This document shows, one piece after another, positions 1 through 5,926 of a stretch of 6,534 nt of DNA. The stretch spans positions 1 to 6,534 of the forward strand of contig CANISN010000095.1 of the NCBI GenBank assembly GCA_947470165.1, in the 5' to 3' direction. This DNA comes from Burkholderiaceae bacterium (GTDB taxonomy: Bacteria; Pseudomonadota; Gammaproteobacteria; Burkholderiales; Burkholderiaceae). The notes beneath the pieces were generated by a model. That model worked only from the letters and a program-made list of their open reading frames with translations, ran no database searches and had not been told where the DNA came from. Within the stretch, counting starts at the first letter, position 1, and every line of letters starts with the position of its first letter. The position numbers and the translations under genes were made by a program.

Positions 1-164
1 GTGAAATTCTCTATTTACGTGAGCGCTTGAATAAAATTCTGTCTAACCGAACTGGTCAAACAATTGAAACGATTGCTAAAGATACTGATCGTGATAACTT
101 TATGTCTGCAGAACAGGCTCAAGAGTATGGCTTGATCGATAAAGTAATTGATAAACGTCCATAA
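1..164 (+). CDS. clpP: ClpP protease subunit, C-terminal fragment (5' end outside window)
   Basis: This is the C-terminal part of the serine peptidase subunit of the ClpXP/ClpAP protease, which forms a double heptameric chamber in the cytoplasm. Reading from base 3, 53 codons precede the TAA stop at 162-164. The fragment begins [13 protein letters not shown] and ends [11 protein letters not shown], matching the family's last helices and handle region. The Asp in TDRDNF (codon at 93-95) aligns with the third member of the Ser-His-Asp triad (E. coli mature Asp171). The Ser and His lie upstream of the window and cannot be checked. The gene sits 26 bases before clpX in the usual clpP-clpX order, so the two were probably transcribed together. 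The gene is not broken; it is only cut by the window edge. Confidence 0.95.
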   Translation, partial: EILYLRERLNKILSNRTGQTIETIAKDTDRDNFMSAEQAQEYGLIDKVIDKRP

Positions 165-175
165 GTCCTATACCT

Positions 176-181
176 AAGAAG
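176..181 (+). promoter_or_regulatory. weak ribosome binding site of clpX
   Basis: The purine run AAGAAG ends 9 bases before the TTG at 191. It is only a partial match to the AAGGAGG consensus, but it is the sole purine-rich stretch between the clpP stop and clpX, and its spacing supports the TTG as start. Confidence 0.5.
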
Positions 182-190
182 ATATCTACT

Positions 191-1552
191 TTGAGCGACA
201 TAAATACCTCTAATAGCGCAGATAAGATTCTGTACTGCTCCTTCTGCGGCAAGAGTCAGCATGAAGTGAAGAAGCTGATTGCTGGACCATCTGTGTTTAT
301 TTGTGACGAGTGTATTGATCTATGCACTGACATCATTCAAGAAGAGCTTGCAAAACTCCCTAAAGGTGAGGGTGATGATTCTTTACCAACGCCACATCAG
401 ATTCGTGAGAATCTAGACCAATATGTGATTGGTCAAGATCATGCCAAGAAGACTCTAGCGGTTGCGGTATACAACCATTACAAGCGCTTGCAGTATTTAC
501 CAAAACCCAAAAAAGAGAAGTTGGATAAAGACGGTAAGTCTACTGAGGCTACTGACAAAAAAGAATCTAAAGTTCCCGCTAAGGCAATGGTTGACGGTGT
601 TGAGCTTGCTAAGAGCAATATCTTATTAATTGGTCCAACTGGCTCTGGTAAGACATTATTAGCTCAGACTCTAGCGCGCATGCTCAATGTGCCTTTCGTC
701 ATGGCGGATGCAACAACACTAACCGAAGCGGGTTATGTTGGCGAGGATGTCGAAAACATCATTCAAAAATTGTTACAAGCTTGCGACTACAACATAGAAA
801 AAGCCCAACGCGGCATTGTTTACATCGATGAGATCGATAAAATTTCTCGCAAGTCAGATAACCCCTCCATTACCCGTGACGTATCGGGTGAGGGTGTTCA
901 GCAAGCACTCTTAAAGCTCGTCGAAGGCACAATGGCTTCTGTACCGCCGCAAGGTGGTCGCAAGCACCCAAATCAAGATTTCTTGCAAGTGGATACAACT
1001 AATATTTTGTTCATCTGCGGTGGTGCATTTGATGGCCTTGAGAAGGTAATTCAGCAGCGTACAGCGAAGACTGGTATTGGATTCAATGCAACGGTACCCG
1101 GCAAAGATGATCGCGGTGTAAGCGACCTCCTCATTGAAGTGGAGCCTGAAGACTTGATTAAGTTCGGCCTTATTCCTGAGCTGATTGGTCGTTTACCAGT
1201 GGTTACCACCTTAGCGCAATTAGATGAGCCTGCCTTAATTCAGATCCTTACCGAACCTAAGAACGCCTTGGTGAAGCAGTATCAGGCGCTCTTGACTATG
1301 GAAGGTTCAGAACTAGAAGTGCGTCCTGGAGCTTTATCGGCCATTGCTAAAAAGGCTATTGCACGTAAGACCGGTGCCCGTGGCTTGCGTTCTATTCTTG
1401 AGGGTTCACTCATGGATGTGATGTATGACTTACCATCCTTGAAGAATGTTCAAAAAGTAGTAATCGACGAGAGCACAATTGCTGATGGTGGAAAACCTCT
1501 TTTAGTCTACAAACAGGGTGAAAAATCTGTGGAATTGAGTAAAAAAGCCTAA
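191..1552 (+). CDS. clpX: ClpX, AAA+ unfoldase of the ClpXP protease
   Basis: Hexameric ATPase that recognises tagged or damaged proteins, unfolds them and threads them into ClpP. All expected elements are visible. The zinc-binding domain has C16, C19, C38 and C41. Walker A GPTGSGKT is at 148-155, pore loop GYVG at 181-184, Walker B with DE at 213-214 (IDEIDK), RKH loop at 257-259, the ClpP-contacting IGF loop at 296-298, arginine finger R334 in IGRLP, and sensor-2 R397 in GARGLR. The start is TTG: an in-frame stop lies at 152-154, no ATG or GTG lies between, and starting later would lose the zinc finger. At 453 residues it is about 30 longer than E. coli ClpX (424). Nearly all the excess is a Lys-rich segment around residues 101-136, after NHYKRL and before the Walker A strand. 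The protein is otherwise complete and looks active. Confidence 0.98.
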   Translation: MSDINTSNSADKILYCSFCGKSQHEVKKLIAGPSVFICDECIDLCTDIIQEELAKLPKGEGDDSLPTPHQIRENLDQYVIGQDHAKKTLAVAVYNHYKRLQYLPKPKKEKLDKDGKSTEATDKKESKVPAKAMVDGVELAKSNILLIGPTGSGKTLLAQTLARMLNVPFVMADATTLTEAGYVGEDVENIIQKLLQACDYNIEKAQRGIVYIDEIDKISRKSDNPSITRDVSGEGVQQALLKLVEGTMASVPPQGGRKHPNQDFLQVDTTNILFICGGAFDGLEKVIQQRTAKTGIGFNATVPGKDDRGVSDLLIEVEPEDLIKFGLIPELIGRLPVVTTLAQLDEPALIQILTEPKNALVKQYQALLTMEGSELEVRPGALSAIAKKAIARKTGARGLRSILEGSLMDVMYDLPSLKNVQKVVIDESTIADGGKPLLVYKQGEKSVELSKKA

Positions 1553-1566
1553 TTTTTGGTTTTTTT
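1541..1566 (+). terminator. possible weak intrinsic terminator overlapping the clpX stop
   Basis: AAAAAAGCC (1541-1549) can pair with GGTTTTTTT (1558-1566) across an 8-base loop that contains the TAA stop of clpX. The stem has two G-C pairs, one G-U pair and six A-U pairs, and its 3' arm is itself a run of seven T. The stem is weak for a terminator. It could allow partial read-through into lon, or be a by-product of the T-tracts here. Confidence 0.3.
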
Positions 1567-1619
1567 AGCTGTTTTTGCTAGTTTTTTGCTCATTTTTGGC
1601 ATATTTACCCCTTGTTTTT
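1553..1619 (+). promoter_or_regulatory. helically phased T-tracts upstream of lon (predicted curved DNA)
   Basis: T runs lie at 1553-1557, 1560-1566, 1572-1576, 1582-1587, 1593-1597, 1604-1606 and 1615-1619. From the second run the centres are 11, 10.5, 10.5, 10 and 12 bases apart, close to one helical turn. Such phased A/T-tracts are known to curve DNA and can act as UP-like elements or as sites for nucleoid proteins. The phasing is directly visible; a role in lon expression is inferred from the position just upstream of the likely promoter. Confidence 0.45.
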
Positions 1620-1638
1620 CACTCGGTGGCATCCATAT
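1611..1638 (+). promoter_or_regulatory. candidate heat-shock (sigma-32) promoter of lon
   Basis: CTTGTTT at 1611-1617 and ATCCATAT at 1631-1638 are 13 bases apart. They resemble the sigma-32 elements CTTGAAA and CCCCATNT: the -35 keeps CTTG, and the -10 matches CCAT and the final T. Transcription would begin near 1645, leaving a leader of about 85 bases. E. coli lon is a known sigma-32 gene, which makes this plausible. An overlapping housekeeping reading, TTGTTT at 1612 with TATAGG at 1636 and an 18-base spacer, cannot be excluded. Confidence 0.42.
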
Positions 1639-1715
1639 AGGTAGTATCCTATTCCTGAATTATGTCTGTATCTAGTGGTACGGCATATTTAGAAATTTTA
1701 CGGAACGACTATTTT

Positions 1716-1720
1716 GGAGG
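1716..1720 (+). promoter_or_regulatory. strong ribosome binding site of lon
   Basis: GGAGG ends 9 bases before the ATG at 1730, which fixes the lon start and predicts efficient translation, in contrast to the weak sites of clpX and ppiD. Confidence 0.85.
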
Positions 1721-1729
1721 AATTGCCCC

Positions 1730-4162
1730 ATGCCTGGCCACTTATTACTACCCTCTGAACCTATTCAACTGCCGCTCCTACCCCTAAGGGATGTTGTGGT
1801 GTTTCCGCATATGGTGATCCCCTTGTTTGTGGGGAGACCTAAATCCATTAAAGCCTTAGAAGCTGCCATGGAAACTGGCAAAAATGTCCTCTTAGTAGCC
1901 CAAAAGACGGCTGCTAAGGATGAGCCGAGTGTAGATGACCTCTATGCGGTCGGCTGTATCGCAAATATTTTGCAAATGCTAAAACTACCAGACGGTACGG
2001 TTAAGGTTTTGGTTGAGGGGGTTCAACGCGCTGAAGTGAGTCAAGTTGAAGATAGTCAAGGCTATTTCAGTTGCGATGCAACGCCATCATCGATGTCCTC
2101 CTTAGACGCTCATGAAACAGAAGCATTACGTCGTGCCATCATGGCCCAGTTTGATCAGTACGTAAAACTCAACAAGAAAGTCCCGCAAGAAATTCTGTCC
2201 TCTTTAGGTGGCATTGATGACCCAAGCCGCTTGGCTGATACGATTTGCGCCCATTTGCCAGTGAAGCTAGAGCAGAAGCAACGTTTGCTGGAGATGACAG
2301 ATGTGGTGCAGAGACTAGAAAGTCTTTTGGCTGATCTTGAAAGTGAAATCGACATCTTGCAAGTCGAGAAGCGTATTCGTGGACGTGTGAAACGTCAGAT
2401 GGAAAAAAGCCAGCGTGAGTACTACCTCAATGAGCAAGTAAAGGCGATTCAAAAAGAATTAGGTGAGGGTGAAGAAGGTGCCGATCTTGAGGAGCTTGAG
2501 AAGCGTATCAAGGCAGCTCGTATGCCTAAGGAGGTATTTAAGAAGGCTGAGTCTGAGTTGAAGAAACTCAAACTGATGTCACCGATGTCTGCCGAGGCAA
2601 CAGTCATTCGCAACTTCATTGATACCTTAGTCAATCTTCCTTGGAAGAAAAAAACCAAGATCAATAATGATTTAACTAATGCTGAAAAAGTATTAGATGA
2701 AGATCATTATGGTCTTGATAAGGTCAAAGAACGTATTTTGGAGTATCTTGCAGTACAACAACGCGTTGACCGGGTGAAGGCACCTATCCTTTGTTTGGTT
2801 GGCCCTCCAGGGGTTGGTAAAACCTCCTTAGGTCAATCGATTGCTCGTGCGACGAACCGAAAGTTTGTGCGCATGGCCCTAGGTGGTGTTCGAGATGAAT
2901 CAGAAATTCGCGGTCATCGTCGTACCTATATTGGCTCGATGCCCGGAAAGATTCTGTCTAGCCTGACGAAAGTCGGTGTGCGCAATCCTTTATTCCTCTT
3001 GGACGAAGTAGATAAGATGGGTATGGATTTTCGTGGTGATCCTGCCAGCGCATTACTTGAGGTTTTAGACCCTGAGCAGAATCACACCTTCCAGGACCAC
3101 TATGTCGAAGTGGACTTTGATTTATCGGATGTGATGTTTGTTGCTACCTCTAATTCCTTAAATATTCCTGGCCCACTACTCGATCGCCTTGAAATTATTC
3201 GCCTTGCAGGTTACACGGAAGACGAGAAGACTAGCATTGCTACCAATTATTTAATTCCTAAACAGATTAAAAATAATGGTCTCAAAAAGGATGAGTTGAA
3301 GATTGAAGAAAGTGCTGTACGCAGCATGATCCGCTACTACACGCGTGAAGCTGGTGTTCGCTCTTTAGAACGTGAAATCAGCAAGATTTGTCGCAAAGTA
3401 GTGAAGTTACTCTTACTCAAAAAAGAAGCAGCTCCGGTTACTGTTAATACTGATAACTTAGAGAAGTTTTTATCTGTACGTATGTATGACTTTGGTCTTG
3501 CTGCCAAAGAAAATCAAGTTGGGCAGGTGACTGGTTTGGCTTGGACCGAGGTAGGCGGAGATCTATTAACCATTGAAGCAGCAGTGATGCCGGGTAAGGG
3601 TGTGATTACTCGTACAGGTTCAATTGGTGATGTGATGAAGGAATCTGTTGAGGCTGCAAAAACCGTCGTTCGCTCTAGGGCAAGAGCTCTCGGTATTACT
3701 GATGAAGCATTTGAGAAGAAAGATATTCACATTCACTTCCCTGATGGCGCCACACCGAAGGATGGTCCATCTGCCGGTATTGCGATCACCACAGCCTTAG
3801 TTTCTGTGTTTACAGGGATTCCTATTCGTTCAGATGTAGCAATGACTGGTGAGATCACTTTGCGCGGTGAAGTGCTCCCAATTGGTGGTCTGAAAGAGAA
3901 ATTGTTAGCGGCACATCGTGGCGGAATTAAGCTGGCTTTAATTCCAGAGGAAAACGTTAAAGATTTAATTGACATTCCTGACAACGTCAAGAATGCAATT
4001 GAAATCGTACCGGTCCGCTGGATTGATAAAGTCTTAGAGCTTGCATTGGAACGTAAACCCGTTGCCTTGCCTGATCCAACTCCTGAAGAGCTCGCTCAAA
4101 AGGCTGCTGAAGCTAGTAAAGCCAATGAGAAAATTTCTTCTGGAGAGGTCTTGAAGCATTGA
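1730..4162 (+). CDS. lon: Lon, ATP-dependent serine protease
   Basis: Cytoplasmic hexameric AAA+ protease of the LonA type that degrades misfolded proteins and short-lived regulators. The order is N-terminal LON substrate-binding domain (about 14-205), a charged coiled-coil segment (about 206-300), the ATPase module and the C-terminal peptidase. Visible catalytic features are Walker A GPPGVGKT at 358-365, Walker B D425-E426 (LLDEVDK), sensor-1 N475 (ATSNS), arginine finger R486 (LLDRLE), and the Ser-Lys dyad S681 (DGPSAG) and K724 (GLKEK). Each lies two residues beyond its E. coli counterpart, so the alignment is essentially ungapped. The 810-residue length against 784 in E. coli comes almost wholly from about 24 extra residues at the C-terminus, rich in Ala, Glu and Lys. 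The gene has its own gap and a candidate heat-shock promoter, so it probably responds to heat independently of clpPX. Confidence 0.99.
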   Translation: MPGHLLLPSEPIQLPLLPLRDVVVFPHMVIPLFVGRPKSIKALEAAMETGKNVLLVAQKTAAKDEPSVDDLYAVGCIANILQMLKLPDGTVKVLVEGVQRAEVSQVEDSQGYFSCDATPSSMSSLDAHETEALRRAIMAQFDQYVKLNKKVPQEILSSLGGIDDPSRLADTICAHLPVKLEQKQRLLEMTDVVQRLESLLADLESEIDILQVEKRIRGRVKRQMEKSQREYYLNEQVKAIQKELGEGEEGADLEELEKRIKAARMPKEVFKKAESELKKLKLMSPMSAEATVIRNFIDTLVNLPWKKKTKINNDLTNAEKVLDEDHYGLDKVKERILEYLAVQQRVDRVKAPILCLVGPPGVGKTSLGQSIARATNRKFVRMALGGVRDESEIRGHRRTYIGSMPGKILSSLTKVGVRNPLFLLDEVDKMGMDFRGDPASALLEVLDPEQNHTFQDHYVEVDFDLSDVMFVATSNSLNIPGPLLDRLEIIRLAGYTEDEKTSIATNYLIPKQIKNNGLKKDELKIEESAVRSMIRYYTREAGVRSLEREISKICRKVVKLLLLKKEAAPVTVNTDNLEKFLSVRMYDFGLAAKENQVGQVTGLAWTEVGGDLLTIEAAVMPGKGVITRTGSIGDVMKESVEAAKTVVRSRARALGITDEAFEKKDIHIHFPDGATPKDGPSAGIAITTALVSVFTGIPIRSDVAMTGEITLRGEVLPIGGLKEKLLAAHRGGIKLALIPEENVKDLIDIPDNVKNAIEIVPVRWIDKVLELALERKPVALPDPTPEELAQKAAEASKANEKISSGEVLKH

Positions 4163-4187
4163 TGTGTAGGGATATTTGAGGGGTTTC

Positions 4188-4206
4188 TAAGCAATCTAAT
4201 CGCTTA
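4188..4206 (+). terminator. weak hairpin downstream of lon
   Basis: TAAGC (4188-4192) and GCTTA (4202-4206) are perfect inverted repeats around a 9-base loop, followed by ATTTGATT. With only five pairs and no long T run this is at best a poor terminator; it may help define the lon mRNA 3' end. Confidence 0.2.
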
Positions 4207-4215
4207 ATTTGATTC

Positions 4216-4231
4216 ATTGTTGATGAACAAT
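4216..4231 (+). terminator. possible lon terminator: hairpin plus pyrimidine tract
   Basis: ATTGTT (4216-4221) and AACAAT (4226-4231) form a perfect 6-base stem with a GATG loop, followed directly by CCTTCTTTT. The position, between lon and the tRNA promoter, is right for a terminator, but the stem has only two G-C base pairs. Confidence 0.25.
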
Positions 4232-4233
4232 CC

Positions 4234-4261
4234 TTCTTTTATTCCCGCACTGGGTTACAAT
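4234..4261 (+). promoter_or_regulatory. candidate housekeeping promoter of the tRNA-Val gene
   Basis: TACAAT at 4256-4261 is a good -10 element and sits 18 bases before the mature tRNA 5' end, giving a short leader of roughly 10-12 bases for RNase P to remove. The -35 is weak: TTCTTT at 4234-4239 with a 16-base spacer. Confidence 0.45.
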
Positions 4262-4279
4262 CTCGTCTGTATTAATTTG

Positions 4280-4355
4280 GGGCGCTTAGCTCAGATGGTA
4301 GAGCGTCTGCCTTACACGCAGAATGTCGGCGGTTCGATCCCGTCAGCGCCCACCA
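4280..4355 (+). tRNA. tRNA-Val (anticodon TAC)
   Basis: The 76-base gene folds into a full cloverleaf. Acceptor arms GGGCGCT (4280-4286) and AGCGCCC (4345-4351) pair perfectly. The D stem is GCTC/GAGC (4289-4292 with 4301-4304). The anticodon stem is TCTGC/GCAGA (4306-4310 with 4318-4322), with loop CTTACAC placing TAC at 4313-4315. The T stem is GGCGG/CCGTC (4328-4332 with 4340-4344, one G-U pair), with loop TTCGATC. The discriminator is A4352 and the CCA tail is encoded at 4353-4355. It reads GUA and, with a modified U34, other valine codons. It lies where E. coli carries hupB, between lon and ppiD. Confidence 0.97.
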
Positions 4356-4456
4356 GTTTCCCAAACCTCATTTTCTCTTCTTCAGGCTTTCTAGTTTCTC
4401 TAGACCCTATGCCTAGTACACTCTCATCACTAACTTCATTTTCTAGCGATTAACAC

Positions 4457-5923
4457 ATGTTTGATTCCGTACGTAAGCACCAAAAGATAATGCAGTTCGT
4501 ATTGATGCTATTCATCGTTCCTTCATTTGCTTTGTTTGGCATTTCAAGTTATTCCGAGTTTATGGACAAAGAGACCGACATTGTTAAAGTGAATGGCAAG
4601 CCCATTTCAGCGCAAGAGGTAGATATGGCTGCCAAGCGCCAAGCTGAGCGTGTTGGTGGTAATGCCCAAATCGCTCAAAGCCTGCCGTTTCGTCAAGCAA
4701 TCCTAAATGAATTACTTCAACAGCGCATTCTTGGTTTTGCAATCAGTGACTTGCGGCTACAAGTTGGCAAGCAAGAGCTTGTGAATAGCTTGCAAAAAAT
4801 TCCACAGATTCGTTCCTTATATCGTCAAGACGGTAGCTTTGATGATGCTCGTTTTAAGCAATTACTTGCAAGTAACGGAATGAATGAGGAGCAGTTTTAT
4901 GCTGGTCAGAGTTTTGATTTAAAAATTCAGCAATTGGTAAATTCTGTTGCACGTACTGAATTGGCTAATCCTAAATTATCTGAAATTATTTCTTCTCTCT
5001 ATGAGGTAGAGAGACAGGTGCAGACCTTGCAGTTCAATGCAAATGACTATTTAGCTAAAGTAAATCCAAGTCCAGAAGAGTTGCAGGCTTTTTATGAGGC
5101 CAATGCCAGACTATTTGAGCGTCCTGAATACATGGATGTGGAGTACATTGTTCTTAAAGCGGATCCTAAAGAAGACTCTAAGGCTTTTAATGATAAAGCG
5201 GATCAGTTTGCAAACATTACCTATGATCAATCTGACAGCTTAAAACCTGCTGCAGATAAGTTAAAGCTCAGCATTCAATCTCAGAAGGGTGTTTCTCGCG
5301 GTGGCGCTCCTGGCGTATCTAAGGATCATCCCCTTGCCAATCCGAAAGTAATTCAATCCCTCTATGGCGATGAAGCGTTGAAGAACAAGCGCAATATTGA
5401 AGCCGTTCAAATTTCGCCCGGTGTCTTTGTTTCTGCTCGGGTAGTTACTTTGTACCCTGCACAAGTTTCGCCATTCAAAGAAGTGGCTACTGAAGTGAAG
5501 CGTCAGGTTAGCCAACGCGCTGCTGAGAAACTCGCAATCACGGCTGCTAGTGAAAAATTTTCGGCACTAGAAAAAGATCCCAAGAACGCTGCTGGCTTTA
5601 GCAGTGCAATCTGGATCTCACGCAACAAGGCAAGCAACTTAGTAGGCTCATCTATGGATGAAGTGATGGCGATAAATGCTGATAAGTTACCTGCTGTAGT
5701 GTCAGTCTCCAACCCTGGAGTTGGTACTACCCTATATCGCATTGAACAAGTTCGTCAACCTGCTTCAGTTGATGCTAAGGTCCATAAAGCCCAGGCACAA
5801 CAGATTCAAGCATTAGCGGCGCAATCAGAGTTTGCTGGTTTTATGGCTTACTGGCGAAATAGTGCTGGCGTTAAAGTGATCAATCCACTTAAAGCTGCGA
5901 ATTCAGGCAGTGCAGGCAGTTAA
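4457..5923 (+). CDS. ppiD: PpiD-like membrane-anchored periplasmic chaperone lacking a parvulin domain
   Basis: PpiD-family proteins are anchored in the inner membrane, face the periplasm and assist newly exported proteins near the Sec translocon. Here a short basic N-terminus (VRKHQK) precedes one membrane segment at about residues 12-32, followed by a SurA/PpiD-type N-terminal chaperone domain to about 235. The start is firm: an in-frame TAA lies 6 bases upstream and MFDSVRKH matches the family, although no clear ribosome binding site is present. At 488 residues it is about 135 shorter than E. coli PpiD (623). Aligned from memory, the chain passes from VEYIVLKADP (228-237) directly into the segment that follows the rotamase domain in E. 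coli. No parvulin-like HI-x-V block or GGDLGW-type motif is seen. A chaperone role without prolyl isomerase activity is inferred. The gene name rests on synteny (after lon) and overall architecture. Confidence 0.85.
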   Translation: MFDSVRKHQKIMQFVLMLFIVPSFALFGISSYSEFMDKETDIVKVNGKPISAQEVDMAAKRQAERVGGNAQIAQSLPFRQAILNELLQQRILGFAISDLRLQVGKQELVNSLQKIPQIRSLYRQDGSFDDARFKQLLASNGMNEEQFYAGQSFDLKIQQLVNSVARTELANPKLSEIISSLYEVERQVQTLQFNANDYLAKVNPSPEELQAFYEANARLFERPEYMDVEYIVLKADPKEDSKAFNDKADQFANITYDQSDSLKPAADKLKLSIQSQKGVSRGGAPGVSKDHPLANPKVIQSLYGDEALKNKRNIEAVQISPGVFVSARVVTLYPAQVSPFKEVATEVKRQVSQRAAEKLAITAASEKFSALEKDPKNAAGFSSAIWISRNKASNLVGSSMDEVMAINADKLPAVVSVSNPGVGTTLYRIEQVRQPASVDAKVHKAQAQQIQALAAQSEFAGFMAYWRNSAGVKVINPLKAANSGSAGS

Positions 5924-5926
5924 TGG

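Noticed and set aside
2155..2664. Two open frames on - opposite lon (2155-2355 and 2449-2664)
   Set aside because: Both are antisense to strongly conserved lon codons, have Ser-rich low-complexity products and no family resemblance.
3733..3990. Open frame on - opposite the Lon peptidase domain
   Set aside because: It mirrors the constrained codons around S681 and K724; nothing suggests a real gene.
4331..4355. tRNA-Val 3' end as an attachment site for an integrated element
   Set aside because: No second copy of the tRNA 3' end is seen in the window, and no integrase or foreign-looking genes adjoin it.
4217..4453. Open frame of 78 codons on + starting at 4217
   Set aside because: It runs straight through the tRNA-Val gene and the C/T-rich leader of ppiD, has no ribosome binding site and resembles no protein.
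5261..5742. Two overlapping open frames on - within ppiD
   Set aside because: The ppiD frame is supported by family architecture from end to end; these have no start context or recognisable domains.
5903..5920. Tandem CAGGCAGT repeat at the end of ppiD
   Set aside because: Only two short copies encoding a Gly/Ser/Ala tail; this is ordinary low complexity.
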